NCBI GenBank assembly: GCA_033851265.1
Contig: JAWWOW010000006.1
Coordinates: 1 to 64,000 of the forward strand
DNA length: 64,000 nucleotides
Origin: JAWWOW01 sp033851265
GTDB taxonomy: Bacteria; Actinomycetota; Actinomycetes; JAWWOW01
Direction of reading: 5' to 3'
Shown here: piece by piece, positions 43,750 through 52,440 of the stretch
How positions within the stretch are numbered: the first letter of the stretch is position 1
How the letters are laid out: every line of letters starts with the position of its first letter
The notes under the pieces: model-generated
Seen by the model: only the letters and a program-made list of their open reading frames with translations
Told to the model about the DNA's origin: nothing
Databases searched by the model: none
Made by a program: the position numbers and the translations under genes

Positions 43750-44528
43750 TCGCGGGCGTTCAGATAGTCCAGTTGTGCGCGGACCGACAACTCCGCAGCG
43801 GGCCACAACACCGGGTCGACATCGACATACACGGTCTCCACAACGGCGCGGGGAGTACGCGCGCCCGCGGCAACCGCCTGCTCGACTTGCGCGAGACGTT
43901 CCGCCCGATGCGCCAAATAGAAGTCCACAACGGCGAGCGCGTTGCTGAGCGCAGGGCCGTGACCGGGCAGCACAGTCTGCACGCGTGCGTCATCACAAAG
44001 CGCACGAAGGCGGTGCAAGGAATCGAGGTAGTCACCCAAGCGACCATCAGGATGTGCCACCACGGTTGTACCGCGCCCAAGAATCGTGTCACCGGTGAGG
44101 ACGGCCGCGTCTGCTGGGAGATGGAAGGACAACGAGTCACTGGAATGGCCCGGGGTCGCGATGACGCGGAGTTCTAGGCCGTCGATCTCCACAACATCGC
44201 CACCGGTGAGGCCTTCGTCGCCCAGGCGATGTACCGGGTCGAGTGCACGCACGCCCGTGCCAACACGTTCGGCGAACGCGCGAGCGCCGGCTGCATGGTC
44301 GGGATGTCCGTGCGTCAACAGAACCTCGGCGATCTCGACGTCGTGCTCGCGAGCCGTCTCGATCACCGCGTCCAGGTGGCCTGCGTCGTCCGGACCCGGA
44401 TCGAGAACGACAGCGCGGCCCGCGCCTGGCTCGTAGAGCAGCCACGTGTTAGTGCCCTCGAGCGTCATCGGACCGGGATTGGGCGCCAACACACAGTGCG
44501 CGCGCACGGCCGCATGCTCGACTGTCAT
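43746..44528 (-). CDS. metallo-beta-lactamase fold hydrolase (LACTB2/Rv3677c-like)
   Basis: 260 residues. The metal motif HxHxDH is LLTHGHPDHAAGARAF; later ligands are His in IATPGHSSDSLSFHL, Asp in LTGDTILG and His in VLPGHGPAL. The C-terminal winged region (RLAQVEQAVAAGARTPRAVVETVY) matches the LACTB2 group, some of which are RNases. Substrate unknown. Stop overlaps the cyclase start and start overlaps the nudix stop (ATGA in both), giving a coupled nudix-MBL-cyclase operon. Confidence 0.92.
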   Translation of the reverse strand: MTVEHAAVRAHCVLAPNPGPMTLEGTNTWLLYEPGAGRAVVLDPGPDDAGHLDAVIETAREHDVEIAEVLLTHGHPDHAAGARAFAERVGTGVRALDPVHRLGDEGLTGGDVVEIDGLELRVIATPGHSSDSLSFHLPADAAVLTGDTILGRGTTVVAHPDGRLGDYLDSLHRLRALCDDARVQTVLPGHGPALSNALAVVDFYLAHRAERLAQVEQAVAAGARTPRAVVETVYVDVDPVLWPAAELSVRAQLDYLNARE

Positions 44529-45379
44529 CGCGCGTATCCCTCGTCGCCCGGTAAGACGAACCGCAGTCGTGGCTCGCCGTTGTCTGACGGGTCATCCACA
44601 ACGACCCGAGGCGCGACGGTGTTGATGTGGCGGTCGTCCGCCGCAGCGAGCACGTGCTCGACCGCGTCGTACGCCGTCAGCTCGCCGAGTGTCGCCTGCG
44701 TCGGGGGCATCAGCACCATCTCACCGGCGACGGCACGATCGAGTGCAGCCCGCGGCGTCAACCAGAACACCCTGTCGGCTTCACCGCCGACTTCGCGGGT
44801 GCGTTGGCCCGGTGGCAACGCCGCGATGAAGAAGCGGGTGTCGAACCGCTTGGACTCGATCTCGGGGGTGATCCAGTGCGCCCACGGCCGCAACAGGTCC
44901 GCGCGAACGACGAGGCCGCGGCGTTCGCAGAAGGCAGTGAACGACAGTGTGCGATCAATGAGTGCGAGTCGATCCGCTTCCCAGTCCTCACCCCGTGTGT
45001 CTGCAACGACCTCGGCATCGTCCGTCCCGGCAAGAAGGACGCCGGACTCCTCGAATGTCTCGCGCACGGCCGCGCAGACGAGGGCGCGGGCGAGATCGAC
45101 GTCGGCGGAGAGCGCGTTGGTCCATTCCGCCGCGTCGGGTCCTGACCAGTAGCTGTTGGGCAGATGAGCGTCGCGCGGATCGACCGAGCCGCCGGGGAAC
45201 ACCGTCGCCCCCGCGGCGAAGGCCATCGAGCTGACCCGCCGCAACAGGTAGACCTCAAGGCCGTTGGCACCGTCGCGCAGCAGCACGACCGTGGCAGCGT
45301 CACGTGGGTCGGGCGCTTGCAGGGTCCCGGCGGCGAGTTGGCGCGCCCGCTCGATGAATTCAGCGGGCAGCTCCATCAT
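44525..45379 (-). CDS. Nudix hydrolase (RppH/Nudt19-like, large form)
   Basis: 284 residues from ATG 45379 (or the adjacent ATG 45376). The nudix fold is interrupted by an insertion, typical of NUDT19-like proteins: FPGGSVDPRDA at the start and AAVRETFEESGVLLA about 50 residues later. The C-terminal half (WAHWITPEIESKRFDTRFFI) is the family's own domain. A longer upstream frame was rejected because it overlaps the divergent promoter region. First gene of the coupled nudix-MBL-cyclase operon. Confidence 0.88.
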   Translation of the reverse strand: MMELPAEFIERARQLAAGTLQAPDPRDAATVVLLRDGANGLEVYLLRRVSSMAFAAGATVFPGGSVDPRDAHLPNSYWSGPDAAEWTNALSADVDLARALVCAAVRETFEESGVLLAGTDDAEVVADTRGEDWEADRLALIDRTLSFTAFCERRGLVVRADLLRPWAHWITPEIESKRFDTRFFIAALPPGQRTREVGGEADRVFWLTPRAALDRAVAGEMVLMPPTQATLGELTAYDAVEHVLAAADDRHINTVAPRVVVDDPSDNGEPRLRFVLPGDEGYAR

Positions 45380-45524
45380 GACGGCGATGGTAGGGGTGCC
45401 AGCTGAGCGCCCGACGACCGACGGATGAGGCAGCGGTCGAACCGCAAAAGCGCGCGAAGCCTGACGCAAGGGGTATCTAGCGATTTCGGTCCGAGAACGC
45501 CGAAACGCAAGTAACGTCCCGGCC

Positions 45525-46232
45525 GTGGCCACCGGTGACGATGATGGCGGGGATACCGCCGGGACCGACGCGTTCTCATCGACGCCATGGACCATCGAGG
45601 AACTGGCCGCAGCGACGGACATGACCGTTCGTAATGTGCGCGCGCATCAGTCCCGCGGCCTGCTACCTCCGCCGACCGTCCGCGGCCGGGTCGGCTACTA
45701 CGGTCCGGAACATCTCGAGCGGGCGCGCACGATCCGCCAGATGCAGACCGAAGGGTTCAACCTGTCGGCGATCGCGTCCTTTCTGGCTGCCGGCGACGAG
45801 ACGGCGGACCGGCTGCGGCGGTTGCGGCCCCCGTTCCTGGAAGAACACGATGTTGGGCCGCGGGCCGAGCTAACCGCGGAAGGCCTCGCCGAGCTCCGCG
45901 ACCGCGTGGGCCTGGACAAGCTCGTCGATGCCGGGCTGCTCCGCCCCCTGCCGGACGGTGGGTTCGCGGCGGCCACCCCTGCGCTGCTGGCAGCAGGCCG
46001 CCGGTTGCGCGCACTCGGCTTTGACTCGGACCGCCAATTCGTCGCCCTGGAATCGCTGGTGGAACTTGTGCAAGACGCTGCCGGCGGCGTCACCAAAGTG
46101 GTCGACGAGCTGTGCGGAGCGAACTGTGAGGACGTCGAGATTCTCGACGAAGCGCGTGCCTGGGTCAGCGAGATAGTCCGAGCCGTCCTGGACCGGAGCA
46201 TCGCCAACCACCTCGCGCGTACGGCGCGCTGA
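45525..46232 (+). CDS. MerR family transcriptional regulator
   Basis: 235 residues from GTG 45525. Winged HTH about residues 22-90: WTIEELAAATDMTVRNVRAHQSRGLLPPP then GRVGYYGPEHLERARTIRQMQTEGFNLSAI. The C-terminal part (about 110-235) lacks metal-binding cysteines in the MerR arrangement and may bind a small molecule or serve for dimerisation; two Cys occur in LCGANCEDV. Divergent from the nudix operon, so it may regulate it (inference). Convergent with ridA, 2 bp apart. Confidence 0.88.
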   Translation: MATGDDDGGDTAGTDAFSSTPWTIEELAAATDMTVRNVRAHQSRGLLPPPTVRGRVGYYGPEHLERARTIRQMQTEGFNLSAIASFLAAGDETADRLRRLRPPFLEEHDVGPRAELTAEGLAELRDRVGLDKLVDAGLLRPLPDGGFAAATPALLAAGRRLRALGFDSDRQFVALESLVELVQDAAGGVTKVVDELCGANCEDVEILDEARAWVSEIVRAVLDRSIANHLARTAR

Positions 46233-46234
46233 TC

Positions 46235-46708
46235 TCAGGCGACCTCGACGATCAGCTCGACCTCGACCGGAGCATCGAGCGGGAGAACCGCAACACCCAC
46301 CGCGCTGCGCGCATGCCGTCCCGCATCGCCGAACACCTCGCCGAGCAGCTCGCTCGCGCCGTTGATCACACCCGGTTGACCGCTGAAATCCGGTGCCGAG
46401 GCGACGAAGCCGACCACCTTCACGACCCGGCGTACTAAGGACAGCGATCCGAGTTCCGCCTTGATCGCGGCCAGTGCATTGAGGGCGGCGATGCGGGCGA
46501 GGTCTTTCGCGTCGTCGGGGCTCACTTCGGCTCCCACTTTGCCGGTGTGGGTGAGGGAGCCGTCGACGAACGGCAGCTGTCCCGCGGTGTAGACGAGGGA
46601 CCCGGTGCGGACCGTTGGCACGTACGCCGCTACTGGCGCCACCACAGCGGGAAGGCTGAAGCCGAGGCCGGCAAGCCGGGCCTCTGGGTCAGTTGCCGGG
46701 TCGGTCAC
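46235..46708 (-). CDS. ridA: RidA/YjgF family imine deaminase
   Basis: 157 residues from GTG 46708, overlapping the DUF4177 stop (GTGA). Family features YTAGQLPFVDG and VVKVVGFVASAPDFSGQPGVI are visible, and the region around HARSAVGVAVLPLDAPVEVE carries the Arg usually needed for binding the carboxylate of reactive enamines. It would detoxify 2-aminoacrylate-type intermediates. Corresponds to the ridA-like gene next to the MBL gene in mycobacteria. Confidence 0.9.
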   Translation of the reverse strand: MTDPATDPEARLAGLGFSLPAVVAPVAAYVPTVRTGSLVYTAGQLPFVDGSLTHTGKVGAEVSPDDAKDLARIAALNALAAIKAELGSLSLVRRVVKVVGFVASAPDFSGQPGVINGASELLGEVFGDAGRHARSAVGVAVLPLDAPVEVELIVEVA

Positions 46709-46863
46709 TGAAGCGGGCGCTTCAGGTACGCGACGAGCTGGTCGCTCCCACCCGGACCAGGGATGACGGAGACCAGCTCCCAGCCGTCCTCACCCCAGTT
46801 GTCGAGGATCTGCTTGGTCGCGTGGGTGATGAGCGGGACGGTCGCGTACTCCCATTTCTGCAT
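46705..46863 (-). CDS. DUF4177 small protein
   Basis: 52 residues, shorter than the usual cutoff but clear: MQKWEYATVPLITHATKQIL, then DNWGEDGWELVSVIPGPGG and a C-terminal YLKRPLQ. The WEY start and the GWELV core are the DUF4177 signature. ATG 46863. Its stop overlaps the ridA start, so both are co-translated. Function unknown; the pairing with ridA recurs in mycobacteria. Confidence 0.85.
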   Translation of the reverse strand: MQKWEYATVPLITHATKQILDNWGEDGWELVSVIPGPGGSDQLVAYLKRPLQ

Positions 46864-46900
46864 GCGCGGAGGCTAGCCCCGCCCGCGACAGGAGTGGAGG

Positions 46901-47176
46901 TCAGGCGGTGGCGGCTTGGACCTCGGCGGCACGGCGGCGAGCCAGCCGGCGTCGCTCCAGCTCGTTCAGCCCACCCCAGATGCCATGCGTCTCACCGACG
47001 GCGAGCGCGTAGTCGAGGCAGAGCTGGCGCACGGGGCAGACCCGGCACAGGGAGCGCGCGTGACCTTCGCGATAGTCCTTCTCCGGCTTGCGCTCGAAGT
47101 GGCTGGGCGCAAAGAAGTAGACGGCGTTCTCGCCCTTACAGGTGGCTTGAGCACGCCACGTGGGTTCTGCCAGCAT
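46901..47176 (-). CDS. WhiB family [4Fe-4S] regulator
   Basis: 91 residues; ATG 47176 after GGGGGAG. Four Fe-S ligands C13, C44, C47 and C53 in C-x30-C-x2-C-x5-C spacing, followed by the beta-turn GIWGG and a basic C-terminal segment (ERRRLARRRAAE). It is not WblA/WhiB4 (a separate copy lies at 53.6 kb) nor WhiB7 (no AT-hook); subclass undetermined. Wbl proteins bind the housekeeping sigma factor and sense NO/O2. Confidence 0.93.
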   Translation of the reverse strand: MLAEPTWRAQATCKGENAVYFFAPSHFERKPEKDYREGHARSLCRVCPVRQLCLDYALAVGETHGIWGGLNELERRRLARRRAAEVQAATA

Positions 47177-47335
47177 CGTCTCCCCCGGTTTGGCTTCGGG
47201 GCCGGACCTGGGCGGTCAGCCGGGCCTGTCGGTTGACGCTGGTATTCGCCGTCCGGTAGGGCGTTCCTTCCGCGTTTCGCAACTTTCTGTGACCGTTACC
47301 TCTTCGCTACGCCACCACTGTGACATCGGCGTCAC

Positions 47336-48115
47336 TCACCGTGACCGGGGCGGGTCCTCGGACATTCGTTGGAAGAAACGCAGCAGCTCCACCGGGAACG
47401 GCATGATCAAGGTGCTGTTCTTCTCGGCCGACACGTCGACGATCGTCTGCAGCAACCGCAACTGCATGGCGGACGGGTCGTGCGACATGACCGCGGCCGC
47501 TTCGGCCAGTTTCTGCGACGCCTGCAGCTCGCCGTCGGCCGCGATGACGCGCGCGCGGCGCTCCCGTTCGGCCTCGGCCTGGCGGGACATCGACCTCTTC
47601 ATGGTCTCGGGGAGAGCCACGTCTTTGATCTCGACGCGCTCGATCTTGATGCCCCACGGGCCCTCGGTCGGCTCGTCGATGATCGCTCGCAGTTCGCTGT
47701 TGATGCGCTCCCGGTCCGACAGCAGCATGTCGAGGTCGGCCTTGCCGATGACGGATCGCAGCGACGTTTGCGAGACCTGGGATATCGCGAAAAGGTAGTT
47801 CTGCACGTTCACGATGGCCTTGATCGCCTCGACGACGCGGAAGTAGACGACCGCATCCACGCGCACGCTCACGTTGTCACGGGTGATGCCGTCCTGGGCC
47901 GGCACCGACATCGTGACGATCTGCATGCTGACCTTCAGCATCCGGTCGATGATCGGGATGATCACGTTGAGCCCCGGTTCACGGATGCGGCTCTGCACCT
48001 TGCCCAGTCGGAAAACCACGCCGCGCTCGTACTGCTGAACGATGCGCAGTCCGAACCCGACGATGACGATCAGCAGGACCACCAGCGCGATGACGACACC
48101 GACAGCGGCGTTCAT
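47336..48115 (-). CDS. SPFH domain protein, slipin/stomatin type
   Basis: 259 residues. One N-terminal membrane helix (VGVVIALVVLLIVIVGFGL) then the SPFH domain: QQYERGVVFRLGKV, GLNVIIPIIDRM, TRDNVSVRVDAVVYFRV, and a C-terminal coiled region AERERRARVIAADGE. Slipins form oligomeric membrane scaffolds, often paired with an NfeD protease partner; no NfeD gene is seen here. Divergent from the BNR surface protein gene, sharing a 122-bp upstream region. Confidence 0.92.
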   Translation of the reverse strand: MNAAVGVVIALVVLLIVIVGFGLRIVQQYERGVVFRLGKVQSRIREPGLNVIIPIIDRMLKVSMQIVTMSVPAQDGITRDNVSVRVDAVVYFRVVEAIKAIVNVQNYLFAISQVSQTSLRSVIGKADLDMLLSDRERINSELRAIIDEPTEGPWGIKIERVEIKDVALPETMKRSMSRQAEAERERRARVIAADGELQASQKLAEAAAVMSHDPSAMQLRLLQTIVDVSAEKNSTLIMPFPVELLRFFQRMSEDPPRSR

Positions 48116-48237
48116 CGGAGCCCCCTAACAGTCGGCGACGGTGGCGAGCCTACGCAGCACGACGATCGCCCGCAGTCCCTGTGGCGACCCAGAGCGGTGG
48201 GACGTGTAAGGCTGTGCTCGAACCCCCCGGAGGATCG

Positions 48238-51200
48238 ATGAAGCGCAACCGCCGCCGCCTCGCCGCGCTCGCGGCCCTCGCCGTCGTGGCACCGCTGGCA
48301 GTGACGATCGCCAGCACGTCGAGCGCCACCCAGAGCGCTGCGCCGAGCCGCGACTGCCCGCCTGGCTATCGGTGGGCAATGCCGACCACGGCTGAACGCG
48401 CTGCTGCCCGCGGGCTGGCATCCACGGCTTCGCGTCCGCTCGTCGCTGCCCTGGACAACGCGTCAGCTACCACGCCGCACGTGGCGTGTGTGCCACTGCG
48501 GCATCCGGAAAGCCCACTCGACCTGGCTGCGATGCAATCGCAGCGCGCCGCCATCGCGGCCGCACCGAATGCACAAGTGCCAACCGGCGCTTACCGGGCC
48601 GCGGTCAACCAGCGCGCGGCATTGCTCGCCGCGCCGACCGCGGTGTCCGGGGCCGACGGTGCCTGGAGCCCGCTCGGCAAGACACCACTCATCGCCGATG
48701 GCAAGGACTACGGCAGCGTCAACGGCGAAGGTCTTGCCGATCTTGCTGGTCGCATCGACAGCCTCGACTACGACAGGGTGCACAACCGCTTGTTCGCCTC
48801 GGTCGGCACCGGCGGCGTTTGGCTGTCAACGGACCGGGCTGGGCACTGGCGCTCGATCGGCGACTCGCTGCCGACACAGATCGTCGGGGCCATCGGCTGG
48901 ACACCGGTGCTCGGCGCATCAGCGAGGGTCGGCGGCACACTCGTGGCGGTCAGCGGTGAGCCGCTCATGGGCGGTGACACCCACACCGGGCTTGGTGCGT
49001 TCTGGAGCAACGACCTCGGTGCGAGCTGGCATCAGTCGACGGGTGTACCTGACGGCGCGTTGGGCTTCCAGGTTGCGCACAACCCCGCAAACCCGCTGAT
49101 CGTGTACGTCGCAACGTCGATGGGGCTGTTCCGCTCGACGAACGCAGGGCGGACGTTCAGCAACGTGAACCTGCCGACGAAGGCCGGGACCACTGTCTGC
49201 GCGGGCATCACTGGATACGGCCCGTGCCAGTTCGCGAACTTCGTCACCGACGTTGTCGTAAAAGCGCCAGGGGGTACGACGAACGAAACGGGCGGCGAGG
49301 TCCTTGCCGCAGTCGGCTATCGCGCCGGGAATCTCGCGACGTATACGAACAACGACCTCGAGAACTCCGCGAACGGGTTGTACGCGTCAACGACCGGCGC
49401 TCCGAGCACGTTCACGAAGATCGTCAACCCTCCAGGCTTCGCGTCGCCGCTTCGAGTCGGACGAGTCGAGCTCGGCATTGCGACCGGGTCGCAGCAGAAC
49501 CACAACTACATCTTCGCGATCGTGTCAGACGCGTGCCTGTTCAACGGCGGCGTCCCGGTTCTCGACGTACCCGAGCCACAGGTTCAGACCGGCATTTGCA
49601 CGTTGGGCTTGCCGAACAACTCCGTGCTCAACGGCGTCTATAGATCCGCGAACTTCGGTCAGACCTGGACGCAGTTGGGGAGCAACCTCTCTATCGCGCA
49701 GAACCCGACAACCGGGTCGGCCCTCGCGGGTGCTAACCAGGCAACGCTGTACGCGCCAGGCGTACAAGCTTGGTACAACGAATGGATCCAGCCGGACCCC
49801 ACGGTCCAGAACGGCAGCGGTATGCCGACGCGGGTGACGTTCGGGCTGGAAGAGGTTTGGGCGACCAACACGAACCCGGTGGCGAGTCTCATCACGCCGT
49901 TCGTCGTCATCGGCCCGTACTACTCCGGGTCGAGCTGCCAGATCTTGGCCAGCGGGATCCCGTACTGCCCGACGACGAACACCGGCCCCGGCGACATGAC
50001 AACGCATCCCGACCAGCATGACGCCGTATACATACCGGACCTGGTCGGCGGTGGCGTGACGTTGATCGTCGGCAACGACGGGGGCGCCTACACGCAGCAC
50101 GCCAACCCCGGCCAGGCGTTCAGCAACAAGCGCTGGGGCCGCGGCAACCAAGCCGGCTTCCACACCTTGCTGCCCTACGACGCCGCGCCGGCAAAGGACG
50201 GCACGGTGTGGTTCGGGCTGCAGGACAACGGCCAGGCCAAGCTCACCCCCGACGGCACGCAGTACATGGCGTACGGCGGGGACGCGTTCTACAGCGCGGT
50301 GAATCCCGACAACAGCAACGAAGCGTGGGAGGAGTACACGAACGCCGTCATGAAGGTGACGAAGGACGGCGGTAAGCACTGGAGCGACGCCGCGCCGACA
50401 TGCTCGGGCCCGCAGTCCACCCCCCTCGAGCCGAACTGCGTCAGTTACCCGACGTTCGGCAACCCGTTCGTCATGGACACGACAGATGACAAGCACCTGA
50501 TGACCGGTGGGCCGGAGATTGTCGAGACCGTCGACGGTGTGGCGACCCGCAACTTCCAGGGCGCCGGAACTGCTCAGTCGTCGTGGCAGAAGGTCTTCGA
50601 CCTCGGCACCAAGGCTCAGCCTGGCCAGACACCCGACCCCCTCGAACTTCAAAATGGCATCCCGAACCAGGTCTCGTCGCTCGACTTACGCGGTGACGCT
50701 GCGTACGTCGGGTTCTGTGGCGTCTGCGACATCAACAACAACTGGGACATCGGATTCCAGAACGGTTTGGCGACGAACGTCGGCGGCACGCAGGCACCCA
50801 AACGCATGACGTCGCAGGGTTGGCATTTAGCCAAGGCGCTCGGCCTGCCCAACCGCTTCATCACGTCCATCGCGATCGACCCATCCGATGCCAAGACCGT
50901 CTACGTCGCTCTCGGTGGTTACAACGGCCGCCAATGGGTGCCACCGGGATCGCATCTCGACCCCAACAACAACATCGGATCCGGTCACGTGTTCGTGTCG
51001 CATGACGCCGGTGAGCACTTCACCAACATCAGCGCGAACCTGCCCGATGCGTCCGCAACGTGGATCACCGTGCGTGGCCAGCAACTAGTGCTCGGCACCG
51101 AACTCGGTGCATACCTATCGAGGAACCTGAACGGCGCCGAATGGGACGTTCTCGGCAGTGGGACCCTGCCCGCCGTACCAATCGGCACGATCAGGAACGT

Positions 51201-51465
51201 CCCCGGTGCGCCCAACCTGATGGTGGCGGCGACCTTCGGGCGCGGCGTCTACTGCTACCAGTTCCCTGGTCCGGGCAAGGCCACGTGTGCGAACCGCGGA
51301 GCCAACTACCGACCACCGACCGGCGGTGGTGGTGGAACCAACGCTGGCGGAAACAGCGGGATACCAACGACCGGGTTGCCCGTCGGAGTAGGCATTCTCG
51401 CGACGTTGCTCGTAGCGATGGGGCTCTTGGTCGCGCGGGTCCGTCGACGTCGCATAGACGGGTAG
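48238..51465 (+). CDS. large secreted BNR/Asp-box repeat protein with C-terminal sorting-like signal
   Basis: 1075 residues from ATG 48238 (GGAGG upstream). Signal peptide MKRNRRRLAALAALAVVAPL and onward. At least six Asp-box motifs (S-x-D-x-G-x-x-W/F) are seen, e.g. STDRAGHWRS, SNDLGASWHQ, SANFGQTWTQ, SHDAGEHFTN, indicating a beta-propeller like VPS10/sialidase-type proteins. The C terminus has a Gly/Asn/Thr hinge, IPTTG, a hydrophobic helix and the RRRR tail, the architecture of a sortase substrate. Ligand or enzyme activity unknown. It ends 3 bp before the ArsA-type genes but is probably a separate function. Confidence 0.85.
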   Translation: MKRNRRRLAALAALAVVAPLAVTIASTSSATQSAAPSRDCPPGYRWAMPTTAERAAARGLASTASRPLVAALDNASATTPHVACVPLRHPESPLDLAAMQSQRAAIAAAPNAQVPTGAYRAAVNQRAALLAAPTAVSGADGAWSPLGKTPLIADGKDYGSVNGEGLADLAGRIDSLDYDRVHNRLFASVGTGGVWLSTDRAGHWRSIGDSLPTQIVGAIGWTPVLGASARVGGTLVAVSGEPLMGGDTHTGLGAFWSNDLGASWHQSTGVPDGALGFQVAHNPANPLIVYVATSMGLFRSTNAGRTFSNVNLPTKAGTTVCAGITGYGPCQFANFVTDVVVKAPGGTTNETGGEVLAAVGYRAGNLATYTNNDLENSANGLYASTTGAPSTFTKIVNPPGFASPLRVGRVELGIATGSQQNHNYIFAIVSDACLFNGGVPVLDVPEPQVQTGICTLGLPNNSVLNGVYRSANFGQTWTQLGSNLSIAQNPTTGSALAGANQATLYAPGVQAWYNEWIQPDPTVQNGSGMPTRVTFGLEEVWATNTNPVASLITPFVVIGPYYSGSSCQILASGIPYCPTTNTGPGDMTTHPDQHDAVYIPDLVGGGVTLIVGNDGGAYTQHANPGQAFSNKRWGRGNQAGFHTLLPYDAAPAKDGTVWFGLQDNGQAKLTPDGTQYMAYGGDAFYSAVNPDNSNEAWEEYTNAVMKVTKDGGKHWSDAAPTCSGPQSTPLEPNCVSYPTFGNPFVMDTTDDKHLMTGGPEIVETVDGVATRNFQGAGTAQSSWQKVFDLGTKAQPGQTPDPLELQNGIPNQVSSLDLRGDAAYVGFCGVCDINNNWDIGFQNGLATNVGGTQAPKRMTSQGWHLAKALGLPNRFITSIAIDPSDAKTVYVALGGYNGRQWVPPGSHLDPNNNIGSGHVFVSHDAGEHFTNISANLPDASATWITVRGQQLVLGTELGAYLSRNLNGAEWDVLGSGTLPAVPIGTIRNVPGAPNLMVAATFGRGVYCYQFPGPGKATCANRGANYRPPTGGGGGTNAGGNSGIPTTGLPVGVGILATLLVAMGLLVARVRRRRIDG

Positions 51466-51468
51466 CCG

Positions 51469-52440
51469 ATGTCCGTGCGCCTGCACGTCGTCACGGGCAA
51501 GGGCGGCACCGGCAAGACCACCGTCGCGGCCGCGCTCGGGCTCGCACTTGCCTCGGGTGGACGGCGGGTCCTGCTTGCGGAGGTGGAAGGCCGGCAGGGT
51601 ATTGCGCAGCTCTTCGACTGCCCCCCGCTGCCGTACGAGGAACGCAAGGTTGCCGTCGCGCCGGGTGGTGGCTCGCTTTACGCGCTCGCCGTGGACGCCG
51701 AGGAGGCGCTCCTCGACTACCTCGAGATGTTCTACAACCTGCGCCGCGCCGGTAAGGCACTGAAACGGATGGGTGCGATCGACTTCGCCACGACGATCGC
51801 ACCAGGAATGCGTGACGTGTTGCTCACCGGCAAAGTGGTGGAAGCGGTCAAGCGCAAGGAGAAGCAACTACGTCCGACGTACGACGCCGTCGTGATGGAC
51901 GCTCCACCGACCGGGCGCATCGTGCGCTTCCTCAACGTTCACACCGAAGTGGCGGGGCTTGCGCGCGTCGGACCGATCCGTAACCAGGCGAATGCCGTCA
52001 ACGCAATTCTCCGGTCACCGCAGACGGCCGTGCACCTGGTGACCCTGCTCGAAGAGATGCCGGTGCAAGAGACGATCGACGGTGTCGCACAACTACATGA
52101 CGCCGAGCTGCCGGTCGGAGCAGTCGTCATCAACATGACCCGGCCACCGGTGCTGCCGCCCGACGCGCTGACCCGGGCGGCCCAGGGCAACGTCGACAAG
52201 GAGGAGCTCGCGCAAGGCCTCAAAGCGGTCGGCATCGACGCGCCAGCCTCGGTCATCGACGGGCTGGCCGCAGAAGCCACCGACCACGCTCGGCGGGTCG
52301 AGTTGGAGGAGCGCGAGCGCGTGCAACTGGCCGAGCTCGGGCGGGCGACGTACGAGTTGCCGCTCCTGCCGGAGGCGATCGACCTCGGGAGTCTGTATCG
52401 GCTGGCGGGAATGCTGACCGAGCAAGGCATGGTGCGGTGA
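51469..52440 (+). CDS. ArsA/Get3-like ATPase, subunit 1 (Rv3679-like)
   Basis: 323 residues. Deviant Walker A GKGGTGKTTVAAALG, switch I-like AVDAEEALLDYLEMF, and switch II DAPPTGRIVRFLN (A-loop). Lacks arsenic-binding cysteines, so it is not an arsenite pump; it belongs to the heterodimeric pair of Get3-like ATPases conserved in actinobacteria (called BagA/BagB in mycobacteria). ATG 51469 lies 3 bp after the BNR gene's stop. Coupled to the next gene by a GTGA overlap. Confidence 0.92.
   Translation: MSVRLHVVTGKGGTGKTTVAAALGLALASGGRRVLLAEVEGRQGIAQLFDCPPLPYEERKVAVAPGGGSLYALAVDAEEALLDYLEMFYNLRRAGKALKRMGAIDFATTIAPGMRDVLLTGKVVEAVKRKEKQLRPTYDAVVMDAPPTGRIVRFLNVHTEVAGLARVGPIRNQANAVNAILRSPQTAVHLVTLLEEMPVQETIDGVAQLHDAELPVGAVVINMTRPPVLPPDALTRAAQGNVDKEELAQGLKAVGIDAPASVIDGLAAEATDHARRVELEERERVQLAELGRATYELPLLPEAIDLGSLYRLAGMLTEQGMVR

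Noticed and set aside
47320..47335. Crp binding site GTGAC-N6-GTCAC between slipin and whiB
   Set aside because: The half sites are two bases too far apart for the TGTGA-N6-TCACA consensus, and the site is next to the slipin stop, far (about 140 bp) from the whiB start; kept only as a chance palindrome.
49525..50652. 375-codon minus-strand frame opposite the BNR protein
   Set aside because: Arg/Val/His-rich reverse shadow without start signal or domain.
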